A stretch of DNA of 64,000 nucleotides from Lachnospiraceae bacterium (GTDB lineage Bacteria; Bacillota; Clostridia; Lachnospirales; Lachnospiraceae). The stretch covers positions 62,001 through 126,000 of the forward strand of contig CABJBK010000006.1 in NCBI GenBank assembly GCA_902363825.1, written 5' to 3'. The notes below the pieces were generated by a model. The model was not told where the DNA came from. It saw only the letters and a list, made by a program, of their open reading frames with translations, and ran no database searches. How positions within the stretch are numbered: the first letter of the stretch is position 1; each line of letters opens with the position of its first letter. Shown one piece after another: positions 36,985 through 45,448 of the stretch. The position numbers were made by a program, and so were the translations under genes.

Positions 36985-38101
36985 CAATCAGCACCTCATC
37001 CAAATCGTATACCGTATTTATCTTTCCGGACAGCACGCTCACAAACGTCGGTCCCTCACTGAATTTCCGGATAACGGTCGGTCTGGAATCATCCACCTCC
37101 GATGATTTTAAGATCGGCTTCATGGAAAACAGAGAGGACTGATACGCAAAATGGTACTCGTCCTTTAAATATTTTTTCGCCAGGTTTGACATATAGCTCC
37201 ACGCGCTCTCCGGATGGTTTTTGCATTCATTGCAGTTTCCAAGCTGCGCCGGCGAACAAAACGCTTCATTCCCCTTCTGGCACTCAAAAGCCGGCAGTGT
37301 GTCATAACTCGTCTCATGCGGCGTGAATGTCACTGACGTGAGGGAATGGAAGCCGGTCTTTCCAAACGGCATAATGGAAAAAAACGGTCCGTCCATGACG
37401 GTGATCCCAAACTTTTTGAAGACCTCATCCACTTCGCAGAGAATGATCTCGCACAGTTCATACTTGATCTGAAACGGTTCAAATCCAAGCCTTGCGAGGA
37501 TCTGGTTTTCCGACGCGTAAGTCGCGTTTAACAGAAATCCCGCCTCATATGTTCCGCCGTCCGCCAGTGTCACCTCATAATGCGTCTCCCTGCGGCAGAT
37601 GTCCTTTATCCTTGCATGAAAATGAAGCTCCACGTTTGGATGCTTTGCGAGCTCCTCCAAAAAATATTCTTTTAAGATCATCGCGTCGTAGGTGTACTCC
37701 TCGGTCAGAAACGCGCCATCGCACATTCCGCTGTTAAAATATTTCGACACCGCAACTTCCTCACACCGGATCCCCGCCGCGCGGCAGAACTTTTCAAACT
37801 GCGCCGCGTCCGTACAGGAAAATGCCGCTGATGTCGCATAGATCTGGTCAAAGGACCGGTGTACGCAAAAGCCATATTCCTCATTAAAACGTCTGAAATA
37901 ACCGGCAGATTTGATCGCCGTTGAAAAAGATCTGGGATAGTGATACCCCATATGGACACGCGCCTGATTGATATAGGTTGCACGTCGAAACGGCGCGTCA
38001 TCATACTCGAAGACCGCGACCTTTTCGCCCCGCCTCCCGCAAAACAGCGCGGAGTAGAGGCCGTAGAGTCCCGCTCCGAGGATTATCTTATCGTAATTCA
38101 T
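36977..38101 (-). CDS. FAD-dependent oxidoreductase in a glycan operon
   Basis: A 374 aa flavoprotein of the DAO/amine-oxidase-like fold. The N-terminal dinucleotide motif is IILGAGLYGLYSALF, with the acidic end of strand 2 in VAVFEYD. A conserved block INQARVHMGYHYPRSFSTA (about 45-63) recurs in a family seen next to glycosyltransferases. A cysteine cluster CNECKNH lies near residue 295. The substrate is not known; oxidation of a sugar or of a lipid-linked glycan is an inference from context. It starts 18 bases after the preceding GT2 gene. Confidence 0.75.
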   Translation of the reverse strand: MNYDKIILGAGLYGLYSALFCGRRGEKVAVFEYDDAPFRRATYINQARVHMGYHYPRSFSTAIKSAGYFRRFNEEYGFCVHRSFDQIYATSAAFSCTDAAQFEKFCRAAGIRCEEVAVSKYFNSGMCDGAFLTEEYTYDAMILKEYFLEELAKHPNVELHFHARIKDICRRETHYEVTLADGGTYEAGFLLNATYASENQILARLGFEPFQIKYELCEIILCEVDEVFKKFGITVMDGPFFSIMPFGKTGFHSLTSVTFTPHETSYDTLPAFECQKGNEAFCSPAQLGNCNECKNHPESAWSYMSNLAKKYLKDEYHFAYQSSLFSMKPILKSSEVDDSRPTVIRKFSEGPTFVSVLSGKINTVYDLDEVLIDG

Positions 38102-38119
38102 TTCTTCCCCTGACTTTCC

Positions 38120-38917
38120 TTACTTTACATTGTATTTCCGAAACAGATTCGCGAACAGGATCTTTAAAAGCTCGCTGTTTCCTTTTACAAATGAGATCTT
38201 GGTCGGCACTTTCCCCTTCGCCGGATACGCCCTTGTCACCGGGATCTCACAGGTCTTTAAGCCGAGCTGATCGGCACGCACCGACAGATACGCCAGCAGC
38301 TCATAGGTCATAAAGACATCCCGGAAGATCCCGACACGCGCGTCCTTTAAATAACGCGCCGAATAACCACGGTAGGCATTGGTCGTATCGGTGTACCAGT
38401 GTCCCGCCGTGAGTGAGATGACCGGCGCGTGCAGCAGTCTGACCGAAAGGTATCTGACCTTCGGGGTATTTACCGCTTTCCCGCCTCTGATAAAACGGGA
38501 GCCCTGGATAAAATCATAGCCCTCTTTTAATTTTTCGATAAACCGTCCGACATCCTCTATGCTGTCTTTGTTGTTTCCGTCTATCGTAACGATTCCGAGA
38601 TATTCTCGCTGTTCCAGTGCAAAATGAAAGCCCATGCGCAGCTGAGCGCCCTGTTTTCCGGTGTCCCGCTTTACCAAAAGCGTATTGACGCCAAGTTTTT
38701 TTAAGGTTTCCGCATCCGTACAGCCATCGGTAGAACCGCCGTCGCAGATGATAATATCCGCGATCTGATCGATCCCTGCCTTTTTCGCCCGCGCAAGCTC
38801 CTTTGCAATGCGCTCTCCCTCGTTGATGATCGGGATCAGCACACAGTAATCCGAGTGTTTTTCCTGATACTGCGTACACTCATATTTCGGTACGCCGAAT
38901 ATTCCTTCCACGATCAC
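38120..38917 (-). CDS. GT2 glycosyltransferase, dolichol-phosphate synthase-like
   Basis: A 265 aa GT2 enzyme without membrane helices. The donor-site motifs are IIICDGGSTDGCTDAE near residue 57 and GIVTIDGNNKDSIEDVGRF near 110, where IDGNNKD takes the place of the usual DxD. The family resembles DPM1-type synthases, which load a sugar on polyprenyl phosphate. The start overlaps the isomerase stop by four bases (ATGA type). It is the second gene of the six-gene operon. Confidence 0.8.
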   Translation of the reverse strand: MIVEGIFGVPKYECTQYQEKHSDYCVLIPIINEGERIAKELARAKKAGIDQIADIIICDGGSTDGCTDAETLKKLGVNTLLVKRDTGKQGAQLRMGFHFALEQREYLGIVTIDGNNKDSIEDVGRFIEKLKEGYDFIQGSRFIRGGKAVNTPKVRYLSVRLLHAPVISLTAGHWYTDTTNAYRGYSARYLKDARVGIFRDVFMTYELLAYLSVRADQLGLKTCEIPVTRAYPAKGKVPTKISFVKGNSELLKILFANLFRKYNVK

Positions 38918-39705
38918 GCGAATACCTCCTTCATATAGGAAAGTACCGCAAACACATCCTCTGTCTGTTCCGCCGTTTTCATCTCTGCCGACACATACCG
39001 GTCATAGCCGAGCGCGCCAAGCCGCTTCGCGAATTCCTCATGCAGACTGCGTCTTTGCACCGGCGCAAGGTACGGCTCACTGATATGGATGTGATTGATA
39101 TAAGGAAGGTTCTCCTCCGTAAGGAAAGAAAGATCCTCCTCGTTTGCGAGGATCGTACCAAAGTCAATATTTACCGCAAATCCTTTGGAATCCACCTCTT
39201 TTACCAGTGCAAACGCCTCTGTGGTACGATTGATAAAATCCGTTCCATAGATCGCCGGATTTGCCTCCAGCGAAAGGCAGGTATGATGTTCCGCTGCGTA
39301 CTGCCCCAGCTCACCAAAGAACCGAACCGCCGTCTCATGACAGTCCGCCCCCTGCGTCACACGGTTTTTTGGCGATCCGAACACCAGATTCAGACAGCCT
39401 GCAGCCTCCGCGAAATCGATCGCCTGCTTTGTATAGGAAAGAAGTGCCTCACGCTCTGCCTCACTGCCAAACAGCTTCTCTGTTCTCTGATACCAGATCG
39501 ACTGCATGGAGGCGACCGAAAGCCCGTACTCCTTTTTTAACTGTTCCGCAAACAGACGTGCCCCGCTTAAATGCTCATAGGGCACATCCGGAAAGATCCT
39601 GGTCGGTGCGATCTCAATGCCCTCCATGCCGAGTTCTTTCATCTTCCCGTACATTTTTGCATCATGCTCCGCCGTCCAGGCAATATTGCATACTGATAAT
39701 TTCAT
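38914..39705 (-). CDS. sugar phosphate isomerase/epimerase-like TIM-barrel protein
   Basis: A 263 aa AP-endonuclease-2-type TIM barrel. Strand ends carry the usual metal-site residues: GMEGIEIAPTRIF, LSLEANPAIYG (Glu), FAVNIDFGTI (Asp), INHIHISEPYLAP (His-x-His-x-x-Glu) and YVSAEMK (Glu). Such enzymes isomerise keto sugars or inositols. ATG 39705 is chosen because AAAGGA is upstream and the frame before it runs into the promoter. It is the first gene of the operon. Confidence 0.8.
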   Translation of the reverse strand: MKLSVCNIAWTAEHDAKMYGKMKELGMEGIEIAPTRIFPDVPYEHLSGARLFAEQLKKEYGLSVASMQSIWYQRTEKLFGSEAEREALLSYTKQAIDFAEAAGCLNLVFGSPKNRVTQGADCHETAVRFFGELGQYAAEHHTCLSLEANPAIYGTDFINRTTEAFALVKEVDSKGFAVNIDFGTILANEEDLSFLTEENLPYINHIHISEPYLAPVQRRSLHEEFAKRLGALGYDRYVSAEMKTAEQTEDVFAVLSYMKEVFA

Positions 39706-39771
39706 CCCACATTTTCCTTTCACCACGCATATTTTTGCATCAAAAATGCCGTTTATGCACACGATACCGTG

Positions 39772-39799
39772 ATTATATCATATTTCAGGCAAATGTAAA
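39772..39799 (-). promoter_or_regulatory. sigma-A promoter of the six-gene glycan operon
   Basis: Minus strand: -35 TTTACA (39794-39799), 16-base spacer, extended -10 TGATATAAT (TATAAT at 39772-39777). The -35 lies inside the last codons of the DUF1294 gene. Confidence 0.78.
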
Positions 39800-40078
39800 A
39801 CCCGCGCCGCCGTTGGAGAGCCAGACTGCCACCGCGATCTGCACTGCCAAAATAAGCGGCATTCCGACGACAAAATACCAGTGTCTGGTCTTGTGGCGGA
39901 ACAGATACATTCCAGCCCACGCCCCTGCGCTTCCGCCAAGCAGCGCGCATAGGAAAAGCGTCCGCTCCGGGATCCGCCATTTTCTTTTTCTCGCCTTTTG
40001 TTTGTCGATCCCCATCAGGGCAATGCCAAGGAGATTCACCGCGATCAGATAACCAACAAAAAGAACTGTTTTTTGCAT
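39785..40078 (-). CDS. DUF1294 family small membrane protein
   Basis: A 97 aa protein with three hydrophobic helices. MGIDKQKARKRKWRIPERTL followed by GGSAGAWAGMYLFRHKTRHWYF is the DUF1294 signature. The function is unknown. The start ATG 40076-40078 has GGGAG seven bases upstream; longer frames only read through the secDF terminator. It lies directly after that terminator, so expression depends on read-through or an unseen promoter. Confidence 0.85.
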   Translation of the reverse strand: MQKTVLFVGYLIAVNLLGIALMGIDKQKARKRKWRIPERTLFLCALLGGSAGAWAGMYLFRHKTRHWYFVVGMPLILAVQIAVAVWLSNGGAGFTFA

Positions 40079-40094
40079 TTTATTCTCCCGATAA

Positions 40095-40135
40095 GGAAAA
40101 ATGCTCCTGCGGCACCCCGCCGCAGAAGCATCCTT
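40095..40135 (-). terminator. terminator after secDF
   Basis: A 13-base stem (40101-40113 with 40119-40131, one mismatch) closes a GGGGT loop on the minus strand and is followed by TTTTTCC. Confidence 0.9.
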
Positions 40136-40145
40136 CTCTTTTTCT

Positions 40146-42302
40146 TTATTTTTTCTTTGCTTTCTTGCTGCCAAGCTTGTGGAAAGAGAACCACAGGTTC
40201 GTTGCAATACAGATGGACGAATAAGTACCACTTACGATACCTACCATGAGCGGCAGCGCGAAATCCCTGATCGATGTCACGCCGAGCAGCCACAGTAAAA
40301 ATACCATGACAAAGGTGGTAAGTGAGGTATTGATACTTCGTGAGATCGTCTGGTTGATACTCTTGTCCGCGATCTCCTTTAACGCCGCCTCATCCTGTGT
40401 GCGCACATTCTTTAATGTCTCACGGATACGGTCAAATACAACGATCGTATCATTGATCGAGTAACCGATGATTGTAAGCATGCAGGCAATGAAGGTACTT
40501 CCGACTGAGATCCGAAGCAGGGAATAACAGGTCAGCACAACCAGTACGTCATGCACTAGGGCGAGGATCGCGCTGGTCGCGAAACGGATATCATTAAAGC
40601 GGAACCAGATGTAGATCAGCATACAGATCGTCGCAATGACAACTGCCCATACCGCGTCCGAAGTCATTTCCGAACTGATCGTTGAGCTGATCGTATTGCT
40701 GGAGATCGTCTTTTCATCTACACCGAAGTTATCTGCCAGTGTCTGATTTAATGCTTCACGCTCGTCAAGATCCAGATTTCTGGTCTTAAATACGATCTGG
40801 GTACTGTTCTGGATCTTCTGCGTCTGGATCTCTCCGCTTCCGACTACTTCCTGGATCTTCGGAACGATCTCGCTGTCGATCTCACTTAAGGTATAGTTCT
40901 TGCCGAAGTCTGCGGTAGTTGAAGTACCGCCGACAAACTCAAGGCTTAAGTTGAGCGCGCCCTTTCCGTTTGCCTTGTTTACACCCATTCCGATAAATCC
41001 GGCCGCAATGATCGCCAGGGAAATGATGTAAAATACATGGCGCTTGGATACAAAACTGATCACCTTACGTTCTTTGGATTTTCCATAGAATTTCGCATCC
41101 TTGAATCCGACCGCGTAAAGCGCTCTTACCAGAAAACGGGTTACGATTAACGCAGTGAACATGGAAAGGATGATACCGATCGCCAGTGTATAGGCAAATC
41201 CCTTTACCGTACCACTTCCCTTGATCCCAAGTACCGCCGCCGCGATCAGGGTCGTGATATTTCCATCGAGGATCGCGGAAAGCGCTTTCTTAAATCCGGT
41301 CTCGATCGAGGTGCGGACCGTCTTTCCGGAAGCGATCTCCTCACGGATACGCGCGAAAATAATGACGTTCGCATCTACCGCCATACCGATGGAAAGAATG
41401 ATACCCGCGATACCAGGCAAAGTAAGTGTGACATCAAATAAGTAGATGATCGCTACCACAAGTGTAGAGTAAACACCGAGCGCGATCGTTGCCGCAACAC
41501 CTGCGATCCAGTAGTACGCGATCATAAATACCGCTACAAAGATAAGACCGATGGCTGCCGCCTGCAAAGCGGTCGAGATCGCTTCGCTTCCGAGCTGCGC
41601 TCCGACAACCTCTGACTGCAGTTCCTGCAGGGTGAGGGACAGAGAACCGATACGAATATTGGAAGCGAGTGTCTCTGCCTCCTCATAGCTGCTCATACCG
41701 GAGATCTGTGCGGAGCCTCCGGTGATCGCTTCGTTGACACGCGGCATACTGATGGTCTGCTCATCATATACGATCGGGCAAACCTCTCCGACATGCGCGG
41801 AAGTAAGATCCGAAAACTTCTTGGTTCCCTCTTCGTTGAACTTTAAGTCTACAACATATTCCGTAGAGCCCATCTTGTTTGTCTGGGCAACTGCCTTTGC
41901 GGTTTCCACATCATCACCGGTCAGGCACACATTTCCGTCCGGATCACGGAATTCCAGAGAACCAGGTGTTCCCAGTTCCTCAAGGATCTCGTTGGCGTCT
42001 GTTACACCCGGGATCTCAACCGTAATACGGTCATCGCCCTGTTTGTAAACCTGTGCCTCCGTACTGTAAGATTCAATACGTTTCTGAAGCTTATAAACCG
42101 TATCACTCATTTCCTCATCTGTCGGATTATCATCCATTACCTGATAGGTAATGCTGACACCGCCTGCAAGATCAAGTCCGAGTTTGATGTTATGGTTCTC
42201 TCCCTTGCCCGTAGACGACAGAATGATAGATGCACTATACGCAAGCCCTGCCAGAATGATAAGGACGGCGGCAAGGATCGCGATACCTCTGCTCTTTTTC
42301 AT
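40146..42302 (-). CDS. secDF: protein translocase subunit SecDF, fused
   Basis: A 718 aa fusion of SecD and SecF, twelve membrane helices in all. The SecD half (1-400) has GLDLAGGVSITYQV, VEIPGV and GMAVDANVIIFARIREE; the SecF half (about 405-718) has LEFVGGTSTTADFG and YSINDTIVVFDRIRE. Together they use the proton or sodium gradient to assist late steps of Sec export. ATG 42302 has GAGAGG nine bases upstream; ATG 42308 is also possible. It follows the SCIFF maturase gene by 22 bases, a linkage common in Clostridia. Confidence 0.95.
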   Translation of the reverse strand: MKKSRGIAILAAVLIILAGLAYSASIILSSTGKGENHNIKLGLDLAGGVSITYQVMDDNPTDEEMSDTVYKLQKRIESYSTEAQVYKQGDDRITVEIPGVTDANEILEELGTPGSLEFRDPDGNVCLTGDDVETAKAVAQTNKMGSTEYVVDLKFNEEGTKKFSDLTSAHVGEVCPIVYDEQTISMPRVNEAITGGSAQISGMSSYEEAETLASNIRIGSLSLTLQELQSEVVGAQLGSEAISTALQAAAIGLIFVAVFMIAYYWIAGVAATIALGVYSTLVVAIIYLFDVTLTLPGIAGIILSIGMAVDANVIIFARIREEIASGKTVRTSIETGFKKALSAILDGNITTLIAAAVLGIKGSGTVKGFAYTLAIGIILSMFTALIVTRFLVRALYAVGFKDAKFYGKSKERKVISFVSKRHVFYIISLAIIAAGFIGMGVNKANGKGALNLSLEFVGGTSTTADFGKNYTLSEIDSEIVPKIQEVVGSGEIQTQKIQNSTQIVFKTRNLDLDEREALNQTLADNFGVDEKTISSNTISSTISSEMTSDAVWAVVIATICMLIYIWFRFNDIRFATSAILALVHDVLVVLTCYSLLRISVGSTFIACMLTIIGYSINDTIVVFDRIRETLKNVRTQDEAALKEIADKSINQTISRSINTSLTTFVMVFLLWLLGVTSIRDFALPLMVGIVSGTYSSICIATNLWFSFHKLGSKKAKKK

Positions 42303-42324
42303 GGTCATTTACCTCTCTTGTGTT

Positions 42325-43683
42325 TTAATCTTCGTCCGCCAGTGCCGCTTTTATCATGATCGCGCACTCTACACGCTTTCTCTCAAGCTCACATCCGACG
42401 TCGTATGTATCTGTAATATTACCGTGGAAGTTGTAGGAGTTGGCCGCACATCCGCCGCTGCAGTAAAATCTCGCGAAGCATTCTTTGCATTTTTCCTTCG
42501 CATAGACATTGCAGCACTTGAATTCATCACGGATCTCCGTATTCTTGACCCCGTCATATACATTGCCCATTAAGAAATCTTCATTTCCGACAAACTGATG
42601 GCACGGATAGAGATCTCCCCACGGTGTCACCGCGAGATATTCGGTTCCGGAGCCACAGCCGGAAAGACGTTTTGCCACACATGGGCCGCCTTCCAGGTCG
42701 ATCATAAAATGGAAAAAGTTAAAGTCCTTTCCCTCTTTATGACGCTTTACCATCTCTGCCGCGAGATTGTCATATTCCGCAAACAGCTGTGGCAGATCTT
42801 CCTCCCGGATCGCGTAGTCGTCGGTATCCTGCGCAACAACCGGCTCAACCGAGATCTGCTTAAATCCGAGATCCGCAAGATGCAGTACATCCTGTGAGAA
42901 ATCCAGATTGTTGTGTGTGAAGGTACCACGCACATAATAGTTGTTCTGGTTTCTGCTGTCCGCAAATTTCTGGAATTTCGGAACGATCAGATCGTAGCTT
43001 CCCTGTCCGCCTCGGAACGGGCGCATACGGTCGTTGACCTCTTTTCTTCCGTCGATACTTAAGACCACATTTGCCATTTCCTTATTGGCAAACTCCATGA
43101 TCTCGTCATTTAAAAGGACACCGTTTGTTGTAAGGGTAAAACGGAAATTCTTGTTGTGGATCTTTTCCTGTTCCCTGCCGTATTTCACTAAATCCTTTAC
43201 CACCTGGAAATTTAATGTCGGCTCTCCGCCAAAGAAATCCACCTCGAGATTTCTCCGGTTTCCGGAATTGGCGATCAGAAAATCCAATGCTGCTTTTCCT
43301 ACTTCGTAGGACATGAGCGCTCTTCTTCCATGGTATTCGCCTTCTTCTGCAAAGCAGTAGCGACAGGCGAGGTTACAGTCGTGCGCGATGTGGAGACACA
43401 GCGCTTTTACGACGGTCGGACGTTTCTTGAAGTCCATGATGTAATCTTCATACTCGTCCGGTGTAAATAATTCCTGGTTTTCTTTTAACTCGCTCACTTC
43501 CTCGCAGGCTTCTTTGATCTCTTCTTCCTTATATTTATCTTTCAGGGCAGCCACGATCTCGCCTGTGGTATGTGCTTCAAACAGTGGGATGACATCATAT
43601 GTCACGTCATCCACAACATGAATCGCACCGCTGTTGACGTCCAACACGATATTGTAGCCGTTATTTCTATACTGATGAACCAC
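42325..43683 (-). CDS. SCIFF peptide radical SAM maturase
   Basis: A 452 aa radical SAM/SPASM enzyme that forms a thioether cross-link in the SCIFF peptide. The start is GTG 43681-43683 with GAGAGG eight bases upstream, so the protein begins VVHQYRNNGYNIVLD, the family's usual start; a longer frame is rejected. The SAM cluster motif is CNLACRYC. The auxiliary clusters use CGSG, CHQFVGN, CKECFARFYCSGGC and a late cysteine near ELERKRVEC. The start region (NGYNIVLDVNSGAIHVVDDVTYDVI) is the precursor-recognition (RRE-like) domain. Confidence 0.93.
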   Translation of the reverse strand: MVHQYRNNGYNIVLDVNSGAIHVVDDVTYDVIPLFEAHTTGEIVAALKDKYKEEEIKEACEEVSELKENQELFTPDEYEDYIMDFKKRPTVVKALCLHIAHDCNLACRYCFAEEGEYHGRRALMSYEVGKAALDFLIANSGNRRNLEVDFFGGEPTLNFQVVKDLVKYGREQEKIHNKNFRFTLTTNGVLLNDEIMEFANKEMANVVLSIDGRKEVNDRMRPFRGGQGSYDLIVPKFQKFADSRNQNNYYVRGTFTHNNLDFSQDVLHLADLGFKQISVEPVVAQDTDDYAIREEDLPQLFAEYDNLAAEMVKRHKEGKDFNFFHFMIDLEGGPCVAKRLSGCGSGTEYLAVTPWGDLYPCHQFVGNEDFLMGNVYDGVKNTEIRDEFKCCNVYAKEKCKECFARFYCSGGCAANSYNFHGNITDTYDVGCELERKRVECAIMIKAALADED

Positions 43684-43733
43684 GATGCAGTCCTCTCTTT
43701 CTAATTCTAAAAAAATTTCTTCTTGTAAACGAA

Positions 43734-43775
43734 CAAATGACCGCACGCCTTCGCGAACGGTCGTTTGTATCACAC
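43734..43775 (-). terminator. hairpin between SCIFF peptide and maturase genes
   Basis: On the minus strand CAAACGACCG (43758-43767) pairs with CGGTCATTTG (43734-43743), apart from one C-A mismatch. TTCGTTTAC follows. It could be a leaky terminator or stabilising hairpin, giving more peptide than enzyme. Confidence 0.45.
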
Positions 43776-43796
43776 TATTCCATTACATTTCCGTGC

Positions 43797-43940
43797 TTAT
43801 TTGCACTGCTCACATGTCTGGTTTCCTACAGTACAGGAAGTCTTGCATGCAGACTGGCAGGATGTCTGACATTCGCCGCATCCACCTTTTCTTACTGTAT
43901 TCTGTAATTTTCTTGTATTTAATGTCTTTACGTGTTTCAT
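43797..43940 (-). CDS. SCIFF peptide precursor
   Basis: A 47 aa ribosomally made peptide, begun at ATG 43938-43940 with AAAGGAG upstream. The leader MKHVKTLNTRKLQNTVRKGG and core CGECQTSCQSACKTSCT match the SCIFF family (six cysteines in forty-five residues), which is modified by the adjacent maturase. This copy has seven cysteines (21, 24, 28, 32, 36, 43, 46); the extra C46 comes from the ending CEQCK. The function of SCIFF products is not established. It lies 76 bases after the TIGR04086 gene and has an extended -10 of its own. Confidence 0.93.
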   Translation of the reverse strand: MKHVKTLNTRKLQNTVRKGGCGECQTSCQSACKTSCTVGNQTCEQCK

Positions 43941-43972
43941 ATTCGTTCTCCTTTCCAAAAATACCTTTGTAT

Positions 43973-43981
43973 AGTATAGCA
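43973..43981 (-). promoter_or_regulatory. extended -10 promoter of the SCIFF gene
   Basis: Minus strand TGCTATACT (TATACT at 43973-43978), 33 bases before the peptide start. The -35 is weak. Confidence 0.5.
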
Positions 43982-44016
43982 CATAGTTTTTCATAAGAAA
44001 AGCATTTTTTTCATCT

Positions 44017-44379
44017 TTAGCCAAGCATTCCGCCCGCCATGCCGGATGCCACACAAAGAACAAATGTAGTCACAAAATGTCCCGCGTCATTTCCGAGTCC
44101 TTTTTCAAACAGCACGGATGCCGCAAACAGGATCAGAAAATACAGCCCGCCGATCACCATGCCCCACAGAAATTTTCTCGTTTTTTTCACTTTCCCCAGA
44201 ATAAATCCTCCCAGGAAGCCAGAGATTATGTAAACCGCAATCACGCCGAGGTTGATCACATTTTCTCCGATATCAAATTTATAAAGCAGTGCCGTAAGAA
44301 GCAGCAGGATCAGCCCTGTAACGATATACATGGCAAACAGCACCTTTACGACCAGAAATATTGTTTTTGATTTTTCCAT
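44017..44379 (-). CDS. TIGR04086-type small membrane protein
   Basis: A 120 aa protein with four membrane helices and the glycine-rich segment ISGFLGGFILGKVKKTRKFLWGMVIGG. The size, topology and place directly upstream of the SCIFF gene fit the TIGR04086 family, which accompanies SCIFF loci in Clostridia; the role is unknown. ATG 44379 has AAAGGGGG upstream. It may help export or respond to the mature peptide, but that is inference from position. Confidence 0.7.
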   Translation of the reverse strand: MEKSKTIFLVVKVLFAMYIVTGLILLLLTALLYKFDIGENVINLGVIAVYIISGFLGGFILGKVKKTRKFLWGMVIGGLYFLILFAASVLFEKGLGNDAGHFVTTFVLCVASGMAGGMLG

Positions 44380-44424
44380 TGTCAGATCCCCCTTTACCCA
44401 AACTATATGCAAAGGGGCCACGCT

Positions 44425-45318
44425 TTATGCTTCGGGAAATGAATAAACATAGCGCTGCATGTACGCGCCGTCCATAAAAAGTTCTTCCCTCCATACAAAG
44501 CCCAGTTTTAAAAGAAGCTGTACGGACGCCTCGTTTTCCTTATCCACCAGGCAGTTGACGCGCGAAAATTCCAGAAATTCCCCGGCGTACTTCAGGATCG
44601 CAAGACAGATCTCCGTGGCATATCCCTGTCTGTGATGATCCGCGGCGACGGCATATCCCATTTCCAGTTCGATCCCACCGTGTATGTTCCGGTTGTCAAG
44701 TCCCGCTCTCCCGATCAGCTTCCCGGTTGCCCGTTCGATCACCACCCACATGCCATAGCCATAATAGTAATACTGGCTCGCAATATAGGCGCGCATATAT
44801 TCCGCCTCTTCCTGCCTGTCCTCATAGAGCGGCTCCATATATCTGGTCATGCCCTCTCCCGCGTACAGTTCATAAAGCGCGTCCAGATCATCCTCTTTCA
44901 TCTCCCGCAGATAGCACCGCTCCGTGTCAATGACCCGCCACGGGATGTTGTGCTTTCTGTCGTAGATCCGTTCGAGGAAATAAAAATCAACTTCCTCAAA
45001 TCCCTCCACCAGAATCTGTGCCGAAAGAAGGCTTTGCCCCGGAAATGCCGGATGAAGGAACGCGACAGTCGCGATGGGAAGCCCCGCCGTCTGCGCCAGC
45101 GAAGCGTCGGTTGCCACAAGCGCCAGCCCCTCCTCCGGTTTTAAACTGTTTTCTTTTAAGATCTGCGCGAGCGTTTTTTCCTCCGCATAGGCAGCGGGGA
45201 TCAGAAATGCCTCCGCGCCATATTTATGTAAACCGGATAACAGACCGGATATGGAAAGATCCGCGTGTTCTTCCCCGGGCAGTTCCGCTTCCCAGGCGAT
45301 CACAAATTTTAATGCCAC
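44425..45318 (-). CDS. GNAT N-acetyltransferase with extra N-terminal domain
   Basis: A 297 aa protein. The C-terminal GNAT domain (about 130-295) has YLREMKEDDLDALYELY, the acetyl-CoA loop YAVAADHHRQGYATE and the closing LLLKLGFVWREE. The N-terminal 120 residues (MALKFVIAWEAELPGEEHADLS) are a separate alpha/beta domain with a VATDASLAQTAGLP segment resembling the end of HAD-like folds. The start is GTG 45318 with GAGGAGG upstream. The substrate is unknown. Confidence 0.8.
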   Translation of the reverse strand: MALKFVIAWEAELPGEEHADLSISGLLSGLHKYGAEAFLIPAAYAEEKTLAQILKENSLKPEEGLALVATDASLAQTAGLPIATVAFLHPAFPGQSLLSAQILVEGFEEVDFYFLERIYDRKHNIPWRVIDTERCYLREMKEDDLDALYELYAGEGMTRYMEPLYEDRQEEAEYMRAYIASQYYYYGYGMWVVIERATGKLIGRAGLDNRNIHGGIELEMGYAVAADHHRQGYATEICLAILKYAGEFLEFSRVNCLVDKENEASVQLLLKLGFVWREELFMDGAYMQRYVYSFPEA

Positions 45319-45372
45319 CGGCAGTTCCTCCTCTCATTTGTTTCCGCTTTATTATATTTATTTTTCCCGTGC

Positions 45373-45401
45373 TTTACAATCCCGTACTTTTTCGTTACAA
45401 T
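45373..45401 (+). promoter_or_regulatory. sigma-A promoter of the cyclophilin gene
   Basis: Plus strand: -35 TTTACA (45373-45378), 17-base spacer, -10 TACAAT (45396-45401). Confidence 0.72.
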
Positions 45402-45448
45402 GAAAGCTATCTGAAAAAAGGAAATCAAAAAGAAAGAAGGAAAATAAA

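Noticed and set aside
39261..40052. 263-codon plus-strand frame
   Set aside because: It is antisense to the TIM-barrel and DUF1294 genes and crosses the operon promoter. The product is proline- and arginine-rich noise.
43797..44063. 88-codon version of the SCIFF gene
   Set aside because: The first 41 codons run through the promoter and the upstream gene. The family start with a good ribosome site is at 43940.
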